Below are positions 17,454 through 26,746 of a stretch of DNA of 64,000 nucleotides, in pieces. The stretch spans positions 1,736,001 to 1,800,000 of the forward strand of contig NZ_CP102294.1 in assembly GCF_025144665.1 (NCBI RefSeq). The letters run 5' to 3'. The stretch comes from Alistipes ihumii AP11. Its GTDB lineage: Bacteria > Bacteroidota > Bacteroidia > Bacteroidales > Rikenellaceae. The position numbers were made by a program, and so were the translations under genes. Numbering within the stretch: the stretch's first letter is position 1; every line of letters starts with the position of its first letter. The notes below the pieces were generated by a model. That model saw only the letters and a program-made list of their open reading frames with translations, searched no databases and was not told where the DNA came from.

Positions 17454-19868
17454 ATGATGAAGCTCCTTATTCTTCTGGCCGTCGCGGTCGCAGGCGTGCC
17501 GGCCGCTCATGGTCAGAACTCTCTCCCTGCCGTAAGAGGGCGCGTGACGGACGCTTCGACGGGAGCGAACGTCGATTTCGCGGACGTCGTGATCGTCGAC
17601 ACGAGCAATCGAACGGTAGCCAGAACGATCGTCAGTGGCGGGGAATTCCGGATCGACGAAGTGGAGAACGGCGATTTTTTACTGAAAATCATGCTATTGG
17701 GCTACCGGCCTTACACGAGCGACACGATCGCTTTCCGCAGCGGCCGTCCGATCGACATGGGGACCGTCTCTCTCGTGCCCGAGGAAAACCGGCTCGAAGG
17801 CATTGCCGTCACAGGTTCCCGAGGCCGGATCGTCTATAAGCTGGACCGGCAGAGGATCAGCGGCTCCGCGTCCCTGTCGGCGGCGGGAGGAACGGCGGCC
17901 GACATTCTCGGCTCTACTCCCTCGGTCCGGGTGGACGCCGACGGAGAAGTGTCGTTCAGAGGCAGTACGGGCTTTCTCGTCTATGTGGACGGCAAACCCG
18001 CCGTACAGGAAGGAACCCGGGCTATGGAACAGATTCCCGCCTCGACCGTTGCGGATATCGAGATCATTACGACTCCCTCGGCACGCTACAAAACGGACGG
18101 CGACGCGGGCATCATCAACATAGTCACCAAGCGTCAGACGGGAGAGGGACTGAGCGGAGCCGTCGGCATGGCCGGAAGCACGCTGGGGGCGTGGAACGGA
18201 GACGTGCTGCTGGCGTACCGCAAAGGACCTCACCGATGGTACGTGGGCGGAACCGGGGCCGAAATCCGCGGGAAAAGCGATTTCGGCCAGCAGAAAACCA
18301 CGATCGTGGACGATTACACGACGACGTCCGACGCCGACGGAACCCGTCATAGCAACAACGCCTCCTATATCGGACGATTCGGTTGGGAGTACGGCTCACG
18401 CCGCCACAGACTGTCGCTGGAATTCCAAGGCGGCGACACCAAGAACGCCCGGGGCGGCGACATGGGCTACTACGAGCATCGCATGCAGGGGACCAATGTG
18501 ATAAACGACGCTTTCTACGACAGCCATGACCGCTACTCCAACGAGAAGCAGCTCGCGCAGTTGCTGGCCGATTACTCTTTCCGGCTGAACGAGCGGGGCG
18601 ACCGGATCTCGATAACGGGACGGCTGCGGTACGACTGGTATGCGCTGGAATACACCGAAAGCAACATGTTCGACACGACGGGAGCGCGCTACGAAGGTAC
18701 GCGCGGCTACGAGAAGGAGCATCACTGGGATTTCGACGGGAGCGCGGTCTACGAGATGAACTACCGCGAGCAAGGGAAACTGGAAATCGGCTACCAGTAC
18801 ACGTCCTACAGCGAGCACGGCGACTACAACATCACGTATTGGGACCGCGCCGCGCAGGATTTCCAGTGGCAGGACGACCTGTACGCCCCGTTCTTCTACC
18901 GCCGCCAGATCCATTCGCTCTATGCCATGCTGAACGACCGGATCGGTCCGGTAGCGTTCGACGCGGGACTCAGGGCCGACAATACGCTCGACGAGCTCGC
19001 CATATCGGTGGCCGGAGCCGACCGCGACATTTCGCGTCTGGAGCTGTTTCCTTCCCTCCACGCATCGTACGAGGCTCCGCACGGCAACACGTTCTCCGTC
19101 GGTTACTCCTACCGGACGAACCGGCCGGGAATCTGGCAGCTCGAACCCTATATTACCTACGAGGACTACTATACCAAGCAGATCGGAAATCCCGACATCC
19201 GGCCCGAGTATATTCATTCCGTCGAGGCGGGATACCGGAAAAGCACGGGGAAAGGCGGCAGCATCGCGGTCACCGGATTCTTCCGGTCGCGAACGGGCGT
19301 GATCGACCGCATCCGCGTGGCCTACGAGCCCGGCGTGACGCTCGATTCGCTGATAAACGCGGGTTGCGACCGCTCGGGCGGCGTGGAGCTCGACGCACGC
19401 GTGAAAGTCGCCCGCTGGTGGAATATGACCGTCAACGGAAGCTTTTTCGGATACAAGTTCGTCAGCCGCTACGAGGGGTGCGAGGACGCTTCCAACACGA
19501 GCTACGCGCTGGGACTGATCAACCAGTTCACGCTCGGACCCGCGACCCGAGTACAGTTCGATGCCAATGCCGTCGGCCCTACGGTACTGACGCAAGGTCG
19601 GGAAAAGGCCTATTGCTATTTCGATTTGGCCCTGCGCCAGCAATTCTGTAAGAACCGCATTTCGGCCGCGCTGGTCGTGCACGACATATTCCGCACCGCA
19701 CGTTACGAGAACCGCCGCACGACTCCTTCGCTCGTTTCGTCGACCCGTATCAGGCCCAAGTACCCCAATGTCGTTCTGTCGCTGAGCTATTCGTTCAATG
19801 CCGCAGGCGACAAGGAACATACGGGACGGGTTTCGTCCGGCGCGCGGTTCGACGGCAGGGAGTTCTGA
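17454..19868 (+). CDS. outer-membrane beta-barrel receptor (TonB-dependent-receptor-like, CarboxypepD-reg domain)
   Basis: An 804-residue protein. A signal peptide (residues 1-20) is followed by a carboxypeptidase-regulatory-like beta-sandwich ('VRGRVTDASTGANVDFADVVI', residues about 25-105). A plug-like region comes next ('IPASTVADIEIITTPSARYKTDGDAGIINIVTK' in part, about 185-225), then a long barrel of the 'outer membrane protein beta-barrel family' type. There is no obvious TonB box. It has no SusD partner, so it is not a classic SusC; such proteins may import small ligands or peptides. The ATG at 17457 is equally possible. Part of its 3' end is repeated downstream at 19939. Confidence 0.82.
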   Translation: MMKLLILLAVAVAGVPAAHGQNSLPAVRGRVTDASTGANVDFADVVIVDTSNRTVARTIVSGGEFRIDEVENGDFLLKIMLLGYRPYTSDTIAFRSGRPIDMGTVSLVPEENRLEGIAVTGSRGRIVYKLDRQRISGSASLSAAGGTAADILGSTPSVRVDADGEVSFRGSTGFLVYVDGKPAVQEGTRAMEQIPASTVADIEIITTPSARYKTDGDAGIINIVTKRQTGEGLSGAVGMAGSTLGAWNGDVLLAYRKGPHRWYVGGTGAEIRGKSDFGQQKTTIVDDYTTTSDADGTRHSNNASYIGRFGWEYGSRRHRLSLEFQGGDTKNARGGDMGYYEHRMQGTNVINDAFYDSHDRYSNEKQLAQLLADYSFRLNERGDRISITGRLRYDWYALEYTESNMFDTTGARYEGTRGYEKEHHWDFDGSAVYEMNYREQGKLEIGYQYTSYSEHGDYNITYWDRAAQDFQWQDDLYAPFFYRRQIHSLYAMLNDRIGPVAFDAGLRADNTLDELAISVAGADRDISRLELFPSLHASYEAPHGNTFSVGYSYRTNRPGIWQLEPYITYEDYYTKQIGNPDIRPEYIHSVEAGYRKSTGKGGSIAVTGFFRSRTGVIDRIRVAYEPGVTLDSLINAGCDRSGGVELDARVKVARWWNMTVNGSFFGYKFVSRYEGCEDASNTSYALGLINQFTLGPATRVQFDANAVGPTVLTQGREKAYCYFDLALRQQFCKNRISAALVVHDIFRTARYENRRTTPSLVSSTRIRPKYPNVVLSLSYSFNAAGDKEHTGRVSSGARFDGREF

Positions 19869-19938
19869 CGGACATGCGGAAGATCGCGCCGATACCCGAG
19901 CCGGCGTCGGCGCGACGATGGATATGAGTCGGGCCGCG

Positions 19939-20019
19939 CCAATGCCGTCGGTCCTACGGTACTGACGCAGGGCCGGGGGAAGGCTTATTGCTATTTCGAC
20001 CTGGCCCTGCGCCAGCAAT
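19939..20019 (+). pseudogene. orphan 81-bp copy of the barrel-receptor 3' region
   Basis: This stretch aligns without gaps to 19564-19644 inside the receptor gene, with 8 differences in 81 positions. In the receptor's reading frame six differences are silent; the other two fall in one codon, which changes Glu to Gly. The frame is open up to the end of the match, then meets a stop. The silent pattern suggests a leftover of a related receptor gene rather than random sequence or a recent copy. Confidence 0.75.
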
Positions 20020-20099
20020 AATCCGTCGTCCGGAACGGGCTCTGAAAACCCGCGCTTCCTGAATACGCGCTCCGGCTCCGAGGAGAATCGCGCGTCTTC

Positions 20100-21488
20100 C
20101 TAAAATTCGCGCCCCTGCTTGAGGTCTTCCACGAACCGGTCGATGCGGTGCAGCTCTTTCGGGATATCGATGCTCTGAGGGCAATGGGGAATGCATTGTC
20201 CGCATCCGATGCAGTGGCTCGCCTGACGCAGCCGGGGAACCGAACGGTCATAGCCTACGAGGAACGCCCGCCGCGCCCGGCGGTAGTTGTCGTCCTGCGA
20301 CGAGGAAGGTACGTTCCCTTCGTTGACGCACCGGTTATAATGCAGCAGAATGCCCGGAATGTCCAATCCGTAGGGACACGGCATGCAGTATTGGCAATCG
20401 TTGCAGGGAACGGTCGGGTAACGCAGCAGCAGTTGCGCGGTCTGTTCGAGAAACTCCCTGTCTTCGTCGGTAAGCGGTTCGAGCGGCGAATAGGTGCGCA
20501 GGTTGTCCTGCAGATGCTCCAGATAGGTCATGCCGCTCAGCACGGTCAGTACCTTTTCCGGCGAGCCGGCGAAGCGGAACGCCCACGAGGCGACGCTCGC
20601 TTCGGGCCGGCGCTGCTTGAGATGCGCGGCGATGTGATCGGGCACGTTCGAGAGCCGTCCGCCGAGCAGCGGTTCCATGATGATCGCCTGAATGTCGCGC
20701 TTCGCCAGCTCCCCGTACAGATATTCGGCATCGACGTTGTTTCCCGACGCATGCTTCCAGTCCACGTAATTGAGCTGAATCTGCACGAAATCCCAATGCG
20801 CCCGCTCGTCCATCGCCAGCACCTCGTCGAAGACGTCCACCGTTCCGTGGAAAGAAAATCCCAGATTGCGGATACGGCCCGCTTCCCGCTCTCCGAGCAG
20901 AAAGTCCAGCATCCCGTTGTCGATATAGCGGGCGCGGAACGTGTCGATTCCGCCGTTGCCGATCGAATGCAGCAGATAGTAGTCGATATAGTCCACCTGC
21001 AGGTCCTCGAAGGACTTCCGATACATGGCTATCGAGTTCTCGCGGGTATGGTTGGCGAAGTTAGACAGCTTGGTGGCGATCAGGAATTTTTCGCGGGGAT
21101 GACGCTTCAGGGCGATCCCGGTCGATTTTTCCGACCAGCCTTGCACGTACACGGGCGACGTATCGAAATAGTTCACTCCGTGAGCTATGGCATAGTCCAC
21201 CAGCTCGTTGACCGCATCCTGGTCGATCACGTTCCCCCGGCCGTCGGGCGAAGGGAGAGTCGGCCAGCGCATACACCCGTAGCCGAGCAGCGACACGCGA
21301 TCGCCCTTTTTGTCGTTGGTACGGTAAGTCATCCGGTCGGTCGGAACGGCCGTCCGGGCCGCCCGACCGCCCGACACCGGGTTATTCTCCGGGCTGCAGC
21401 CGGCCCATGCGGCCGTAGTCGCGGCCGCGCTGATTCCCACGATTTTCAGAAAATCGCGGCGGTTCATTTCCTTATCTCGTGCTCCCAT
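20100..21488 (-). CDS. Tat-exported aldo/keto reductase with ferredoxin-type C-terminus
   Basis: A 462-residue protein. The N-terminus has a twin-arginine signal (NRRDFLK) running into WAGC, so it is probably a Tat-exported lipoprotein; start 21467 is an alternative. Residues about 60-330 form an aldo/keto reductase barrel, with the tetrad Asp in 'GVNYFDTSPVY', Lys in 'LIATKLSNF' and His in 'YYLLHSIGN'. The C-terminus carries cysteine clusters 'CQYCMPCPYG' and 'CIGCGQCIPHCP' for 4Fe-4S binding. It follows the membrane ferredoxin gene by 19 nt, and I infer the two form a redox pair at the membrane. The substrate is unknown. Confidence 0.83.
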   Translation of the reverse strand: MGARDKEMNRRDFLKIVGISAAATTAAWAGCSPENNPVSGGRAARTAVPTDRMTYRTNDKKGDRVSLLGYGCMRWPTLPSPDGRGNVIDQDAVNELVDYAIAHGVNYFDTSPVYVQGWSEKSTGIALKRHPREKFLIATKLSNFANHTRENSIAMYRKSFEDLQVDYIDYYLLHSIGNGGIDTFRARYIDNGMLDFLLGEREAGRIRNLGFSFHGTVDVFDEVLAMDERAHWDFVQIQLNYVDWKHASGNNVDAEYLYGELAKRDIQAIIMEPLLGGRLSNVPDHIAAHLKQRRPEASVASWAFRFAGSPEKVLTVLSGMTYLEHLQDNLRTYSPLEPLTDEDREFLEQTAQLLLRYPTVPCNDCQYCMPCPYGLDIPGILLHYNRCVNEGNVPSSSQDDNYRRARRAFLVGYDRSVPRLRQASHCIGCGQCIPHCPQSIDIPKELHRIDRFVEDLKQGREF

Positions 21489-21507
21489 AGAAAGTCGCCT
21501 TGACAGA

Positions 21508-22992
21508 TTATACGATACGGTGTCTCGCATGCCCCTCGACGTAAATGGCGCTGAAAGGGCGTGCCGGACAAAGGTTTTCGCAAGCTCCGCAGCCGATGCA
21601 GCGCTCGACGTTCACGACGGGAATTTCGGGCGAATCCGGCATAGCGGGATCGGAAGCTACCATGACGATCGCGCCCGTCGGACAATGGCGGGCGCAGTTG
21701 CCGCATTTCACGCCGTCCGTCAGCGGAACGCAGTTTTCCCTGACCCATACGGCATGACCTATCTGGATGGCCGACTTGTCTGCCGCCGTGATTTTCAGAA
21801 TCGCGCCCGTCGGACATACTTCCGAACATTTCGTACATTCGGGCCGGCAGTAGCCGAGCTCGTACGAGGCCACGGGCTGCATGAACGTCGTCAGCGCGGT
21901 CGAAGGGCGCAGCACGCCCGAAGGACATACCGACACGCAAAGCTGGCAGCCCGTGCAGTGCGCGGTCATGTGACGGAGGCTCTGCGCGCCGGGAGGCACG
22001 ATCGGGGTGGCGCGGTTCGGAATCTTCTTGTCCGCGATGACGGCCAGGCCGCCGTCCACTTTTTTCTCCTGCGCCCTCGCCACGGATGCCGCGGCGAACA
22101 GACTCAGACCGGTCAGAAAGCGCCTTCGGGCGGGATCGGCCTCCCTGCCGCCGTCCGAGACCGGTACGGCCGTACTCCGACGGCGCTTGTACCGGATCGC
22201 TCCGCGCCGGCATTGATCGATGCAATCCATGCAGGCGACACAGCGCGAATAATCGATCTTATGCTCCCGGCTGTCGATACACGCCGCCTTGCACCGGCGG
22301 GCGCATTGTCCGCAACCGTTGCATTTCGTAACGTCGATGACCGGCCGCAGCAGCGAAAAGCGGGAAAGGAACCCGAGCACCGTACCTACCGGGCAAATCG
22401 TGTTGCAGTAGGTACGACCGTTCCGCCACGACAGAACGGCCAGCGCCGCGAACATGGCGACAGCGATCGCAAAGGTCGGCAGGCTCTTGATCCAGACATC
22501 CGTCCGGTAGAAAGCGTAGCTGCCGGCCCTTTCGGCGAAGCCGGCCAGCAGGTTGTTGCCCCACTGCCAAAGCGGCGCGAAAAGATTCGAAGCGATACGC
22601 CCGTAAGCTCCGTACGGGTCCAACAGCGCCACGACGGAGCCTACGCCCGCCGCGAGCGCTACGACGAACAGCGAAAGCACCGTATAGCGCAGCCACGACA
22701 ACGCCGGCGAATGGGAATAGCGGTTTTTCCGGCGCCGTCTTCCCAGCCGGCCGAACACGTCCTGCATCACGCCCAACGGACAAACGACCGAACAATAAAT
22801 GCGTCCCAGCAGCAGCGTGAGCAATACGAGCGCCGCCACGACGCCGAGATTCAGGGCCAGTACCGCAGGCAGGAACTGAATCTTGGCCAGCCAGCCGAAC
22901 CATGCATGGATCGTTCCCGTGAAATCGAGAAACAGCAGCGTGACCGGCACGAAACAAAGGACGGCGAGCGTTATTCTGATTTTTCGCAACAT
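21508..22992 (-). CDS. NapH/NosR-like polyferredoxin membrane protein
   Basis: A 494-residue protein with four to six membrane helices in the first 240 residues. CxxxCP pairs face the membrane edge ('YCSVVCPLG' and 'YCNTICPVG'). Two ferredoxin motifs follow ('CNGCGQCARRC', 'CVACMDCIDQC'), and the C-terminal half has four more clusters ('CTGCQLCVSVCP', 'CTKCSEVCP', 'CGNCARHCP', 'CIGCGACENLCP'). This matches NapH/MauN/RdxA-type electron conduits. A hydrophobic, Ala-rich stretch around residue 300 may be a second membrane anchor. It is the first gene of a two-gene operon and probably feeds electrons to the downstream reductase. Confidence 0.85.
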   Translation of the reverse strand: MLRKIRITLAVLCFVPVTLLFLDFTGTIHAWFGWLAKIQFLPAVLALNLGVVAALVLLTLLLGRIYCSVVCPLGVMQDVFGRLGRRRRKNRYSHSPALSWLRYTVLSLFVVALAAGVGSVVALLDPYGAYGRIASNLFAPLWQWGNNLLAGFAERAGSYAFYRTDVWIKSLPTFAIAVAMFAALAVLSWRNGRTYCNTICPVGTVLGFLSRFSLLRPVIDVTKCNGCGQCARRCKAACIDSREHKIDYSRCVACMDCIDQCRRGAIRYKRRRSTAVPVSDGGREADPARRRFLTGLSLFAAASVARAQEKKVDGGLAVIADKKIPNRATPIVPPGAQSLRHMTAHCTGCQLCVSVCPSGVLRPSTALTTFMQPVASYELGYCRPECTKCSEVCPTGAILKITAADKSAIQIGHAVWVRENCVPLTDGVKCGNCARHCPTGAIVMVASDPAMPDSPEIPVVNVERCIGCGACENLCPARPFSAIYVEGHARHRIV

Positions 22993-23017
22993 GCCTCGTC
23001 TGTTTAATTCGAATTTA

Positions 23018-23025
23018 CAAAGATA
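23018..23025 (-). promoter_or_regulatory. -7 element of polyferredoxin/AKR operon
   Basis: TATCTTTG on the minus strand, an exact TAnnTTTG match, 25 nt before the start codon. No clear TTG element lies 19-21 nt further upstream. Confidence 0.4.
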
Positions 23026-23495
23026 TATTTCATTCCCTTGTCACCTATGATTCTCCTTTTGCAAAAATAGCGGGTACGGACATAGCGCTTGTATCCGTTT
23101 TACGGATCATAGAACCCGTATCATCGAAATGGCGAAATGCGATTCTACGATTTTTGGGGAAGCGCGTTCCGAAACCGCAGATCGTCGCTCCGGCCGAACG
23201 GAAAGAATCACCCGCAACGAAAGTTCTGCCGATTTCCTTTTGGCCGTTTCACAGCCCGTCCGACAAACGTTTTACCTGCAAAGCGGCAATCGCCTCGGCT
23301 CGCGCGATCGTCCGTCGGGAACTCCGTCGTCTCCGGCGAACGGCCGAGCGGGCTTCGTCCCGTTCGGTCTGGGACCTAAAAGCTGGATTATCGGGAGTTT
23401 TCCCGCTGCCCGGATGCTCCGGCCGGTTTGCTCGCACCCCTATTCGAACCACGGCAACGGACCGTTCTTCCTCCGACTCGTCCGGCTGCAGTCGC
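23026..23495. other. intergenic, no gene recognised
   Basis: A 470-nt region between the start of the polyferredoxin gene and the end of the YjbR gene. Plus-strand open frames here extend into the antisense of the YjbR and pectate-lyase-fold genes and look like shadows. Nothing else is supported. Confidence 0.45.
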
Positions 23496-23849
23496 TTACC
23501 GCTTTCGGTCCGAACGACCGACCACGAGCTCATACGATCGTCGGACGAGCCTTCTGATTTCGCTGTCGGGAACATCCCGGTCGAAACGGACGTTGATCCA
23601 ATGCCGTTTGTTCATATGGTAGCCGGGCTCTATGCCCTCGTAGCGGTCCCGCAGATCGATCGCCTCGTCCGGGTCGCACTTCAGACAGCAGAAATCGAAC
23701 TCGCGGATATGGACGAAACAGAACCATTTGTCCCGCACGCAGAACACGAGCAGTTCCCGGTCGTACTCCGAGGCCGCTTTGTCGAACGGCATCTTGTCGC
23801 ATGCGCCCGGGAAAGAGAGGCAGTATGTCCTGAATTCTTCTATGTTCAT
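23496..23849 (-). CDS. MmcQ/YjbR family protein
   Basis: A 117-residue cytoplasmic protein of usual family length. Features are the N-terminal 'MNIEEFRTYCLSFPGA', the central 'VRDKWFCFVHIREFDFCCLKCDPDEAIDLRDRY' region (given here as its landmark) and 'EPGYHMNKRHWINVRF' near the end. YjbR proteins have a DNA-binding-like fold but no firmly known role. It is a single gene, with the pectate-lyase-fold gene ending on the same strand upstream. Confidence 0.85.
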   Translation of the reverse strand: MNIEEFRTYCLSFPGACDKMPFDKAASEYDRELLVFCVRDKWFCFVHIREFDFCCLKCDPDEAIDLRDRYEGIEPGYHMNKRHWINVRFDRDVPDSEIRRLVRRSYELVVGRSDRKR

Positions 23850-24013
23850 TTCGGTAGCACTGAAAGCGCTTGTCGGTCTGCGTTCTTGATGCGGGGGCCC
23901 TTCATGCCGTTCGTTGCGAACGAATTTCTCCGGAGCGGGAAACGCTTCCGGGAACTTGCCGAAGCGTACCGGCCCGCGGGGAAGCAGGGATCAGGATACT
24001 TTACCGTTCTCCG

Positions 24014-25183
24014 TCAGAACGTGGCGGTCGCCCGGAGGTTGGCTCCGCCCTCGGCCCGGAAGCAGGAGTTGTCGGCTCCGACGTTCGACCGGACGATATG
24101 GTACTCGAACGATCCGTAGAGCAGGTTGTCGGGATCGAGCACGAAATACTCGTAGTTGAAGTCGTAAGGCACTTGTCCGCTGTTCACCTCGATGCCGACC
24201 TGCTCGATGCGGAAGAAAGAGGCCCCGCGCGTGTGACCCGCGAAATCCGTGTCAAGCGACGTCAGGATGTTCTTGCAATTCTGGGCGTGGATGCGGCCGA
24301 ACCAGCAGGAGTGATCCATCTTGGAAAAGACAAAGGCATTCTCGCAGTCCCATGCCGACAGGTCGTTGCCGTTCATGTGCTCCGAGAAGACGAATCCGTA
24401 ACGGAACGCGCTCTTGACGTATACGTTCCTCAGTCCTTGCTCGGGGTTGCACCACAGCCGGGGACCGATGAAGCCGGCCGAATAATGACCGTCTTTCGAC
24501 GGAGCCGTCAGGGCGGTGTTGCGGACCGACGAGTAAATCAGTACGTTATTGGTGTACACGGTAGCCGCGTAAGCCATGTTGATACCCGACAGATAGGGGT
24601 ATTTCCCTTCCTCGGCCTTCGCCTGAAAGGCCAGATCCTCGATGCGGATCACGGCCTGGTTGAGGCTGTAGAGGTTCGATCCCGTTCCGGCCGCCAGAAT
24701 GCAGGCGGGCGTGGCCGCCGGATCGGTCTGAGGCTCTCCCAGCACGTCGGAGAACAGCACCGTCCCGTTGTCCCACACCTCCGAACGGTCTTCGCCCGTA
24801 TGGTTGGCGTACGAACAGGGCGTGACGACGCAGGTTTCGCCCCGCAGGCGGATCATCACGTAATCCCGCTTGCCCGGGCTTTTCTTGGGCTTGACGATCA
24901 GGTGCGCCTTGACCCGATAGTTCTCCTGCATCGTGGCCAGGCGGTAGCGGCCGTTGGGGAAGTAGACCGTACCGCCGCCGTGATCGATCGCATGGTCGAG
25001 CGCCGACTGGATCGCTTTCGTGTCGTCCGCCTTACCGTCGCCTTTGGCGCCGAAGTCGCGGACGTTGTACACCGACTGGCAGGACGCTCCGCTTGCAGCG
25101 GCAGGCTGCGACATCCGTTTCTGCCCGTAGCAGACCGTGCCGAGCAGCAGGGCGAGCGCAGCGGCGCAAATAGTCGTTTTCAT
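24014..25183 (-). CDS. secreted pectate-lyase-superfamily (GH28-related) protein
   Basis: A 389-residue protein with a signal peptide (ending about residue 21, 'TVCYGQ'). I use the ATG at 25183 because the signal starts there; the frame is open 57 codons further up without plausible sequence. Residues about 40-85 ('YNVRDFGAKGDGKADDTKAIQSAL', key part 'DFGAKGDG') are the classic N-terminal turn of the right-handed beta-helix pectate-lyase-3 domain. The remainder is repetitive strand sequence. It probably acts on a polysaccharide in the periplasm or outside. There is no linked SusCD pair or sulfatase. Confidence 0.78.
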   Translation of the reverse strand: MKTTICAAALALLLGTVCYGQKRMSQPAAASGASCQSVYNVRDFGAKGDGKADDTKAIQSALDHAIDHGGGTVYFPNGRYRLATMQENYRVKAHLIVKPKKSPGKRDYVMIRLRGETCVVTPCSYANHTGEDRSEVWDNGTVLFSDVLGEPQTDPAATPACILAAGTGSNLYSLNQAVIRIEDLAFQAKAEEGKYPYLSGINMAYAATVYTNNVLIYSSVRNTALTAPSKDGHYSAGFIGPRLWCNPEQGLRNVYVKSAFRYGFVFSEHMNGNDLSAWDCENAFVFSKMDHSCWFGRIHAQNCKNILTSLDTDFAGHTRGASFFRIEQVGIEVNSGQVPYDFNYEYFVLDPDNLLYGSFEYHIVRSNVGADNSCFRAEGGANLRATATF

Positions 25184-25297
25184 AGCTTTCGTTTTACGGG
25201 TTCGGGCCCCTCCGGCTTCGCCGGGCTGTTCCGACGGGTTCGGACGAGCACGAGGGGCGCTTGCTCCGCACGCGGGGAACGCATGCGGTTGCGGGAG

Positions 25298-25329
25298 TAA
25301 AAATAGCAAGAATGATCGGATTCGGCAAC
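25298..25329 (-). promoter_or_regulatory. promoter of the pectate-lyase-fold gene
   Basis: GTTG (25329-25326), 20 nt, TATTTTTA (25305-25298) on the minus strand. It leaves a leader of roughly 110 nt before the start codon. The same sequence arrangement occurs upstream of the GH78 gene. Confidence 0.45.
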
Positions 25330-25454
25330 CCGTACAGGGAAAAATGTCTTGCACCGTAGCCGAACGGTCGTTTCCAGCGGAAACACTCGCGTATGAATCG
25401 TGGCCTCGGCTCGGCCGGCGGCTCGGCTTTTCGGAAGAGCCGGTCTCCGCCGCT

Positions 25455-25485
25455 CTTGCCCGTCAGGGAAAAAATCCTATATTTG
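25455..25485 (+). promoter_or_regulatory. promoter of the acyltransferase gene
   Basis: CTTG (25455-25458), 19 nt, TATATTTG (25478-25485), an exact -7 match. The leader to the start codon at 25610 is about 115 nt. Confidence 0.5.
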
Positions 25486-25609
25486 CATGAAGGCCGGCCG
25501 ACGAAGATTCCCGCTCCGACGGGAAACCGGATCCGGAAAGCCGCCGGACGAATGCGGTTCGCCCGGCGGTTTCTGCCGGTTATCGCCCGAGCACAACTAA
25601 CCCGAACTT

Positions 25610-26746
25610 ATGGAGACTACGACGAAGGAACACTTAGGCTGGATCGACCTGCTGCGCGTGCTGGCCTGCTTTCTGGTCGTGCTTTCGCACTGCTGCGACC
25701 CGTTCGTCGCGCAGTTCGACGCCGACCGCAGCGCATTTCTCACGGGCATGTTCACGGGGAGCACGGTCCGGTGCTGCGTGCCGCTTTTCGTCATGATGAC
25801 CGGCGTGCTGCTGTTGCCCGTGCAGACCGGCATGTCCGCTTTCTACCGCAAGCGGATCGGGAGAATCGCACTTCCGCTGGTGTTCTGGTCGCTGGCGCTG
25901 CCCGCGCTCTACTGCGTTTATCTGAACTGCGGCGGAACGACGTCGAATCCTCAGGTCGTGATGGAGGATCATACGCTGCGGGCCACGCTGACCAAGCTCT
26001 ATACGTTCGTTTTCAATTTCAACTATGACACCACGCCGCTCTGGTATCTTTACATGCTGGTCGGACTGTACCTGATCATGCCGATTCTGAGCGTCTGGCT
26101 GCAACAAGCCTCCCGCCGCGACCTGAAGTTCGCGCTGTGGCTGTGGGGCGCAACGCTCGTACTTCCGTACATAGGCATGGCGGCGCCCATGCTCGGCTAT
26201 GCGGGCAATTACGGAAATCCGGGGATTCTGGGCGTCTGCGACTGGAATCCCTACGGCACGTTCTACTATGTGTCGGGATTCGCCGGCTATCTGGTGCTGG
26301 CCTATTATCTGGTCAAATACCCTCCTGCATGGAGCTGGCGGCGCACGCTCGCGCTCGGCATCCCGATGTTCGCGGCCGGCTATGCGGTCACGGCATTCGG
26401 CTATCTGGCCATGCAGAGCCGCTTTCCGGGCAACTACGCCTACCTCGAGATCGTTTGGTACTTTACGGGCATCAACGTCTTTCTGATGACGTTCCCGGTC
26501 TTTCTCGTCGTGCGGAAACTGCGGCTGAAACCACGCCGATGGCTCGCGCGTCTGGCATCGCTGACCTTCGGCATCTATTTGTGTCATTTCATTTTCGTGC
26601 AGATCGGTTACGACTTGATCGGAACGATCGGTTCGCTTCCGGTGCTCGCGCGCATCGTGCTGACGGCCTGCTGCGCTTTCGCGGTCAGCGCGGCGCTGGT
26701 GTGGCTCATGAGCCGTTGGAAACGGACATGGAAACTGGTCCGGTAG
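25610..26746 (+). CDS. acyltransferase-3 family membrane protein
   Basis: A 378-residue integral membrane protein with about ten helices. The N-terminal R16-x10-H27 pattern ('DLLRVLACFLVVLSHC') is the catalytic signature of acyltransferase-3 (OatA/OafA/WecH-like) proteins. These transfer acetyl or other short acyl groups to extracytoplasmic sugars. There is no SGNH domain at the C-terminus. The gene is monocistronic, has its own promoter, and is followed by a strong hairpin shared with the convergent methionine aminopeptidase gene. The acceptor is unknown; a surface polysaccharide or lipid A is plausible. Confidence 0.85.
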   Translation: METTTKEHLGWIDLLRVLACFLVVLSHCCDPFVAQFDADRSAFLTGMFTGSTVRCCVPLFVMMTGVLLLPVQTGMSAFYRKRIGRIALPLVFWSLALPALYCVYLNCGGTTSNPQVVMEDHTLRATLTKLYTFVFNFNYDTTPLWYLYMLVGLYLIMPILSVWLQQASRRDLKFALWLWGATLVLPYIGMAAPMLGYAGNYGNPGILGVCDWNPYGTFYYVSGFAGYLVLAYYLVKYPPAWSWRRTLALGIPMFAAGYAVTAFGYLAMQSRFPGNYAYLEIVWYFTGINVFLMTFPVFLVVRKLRLKPRRWLARLASLTFGIYLCHFIFVQIGYDLIGTIGSLPVLARIVLTACCAFAVSAALVWLMSRWKRTWKLVR

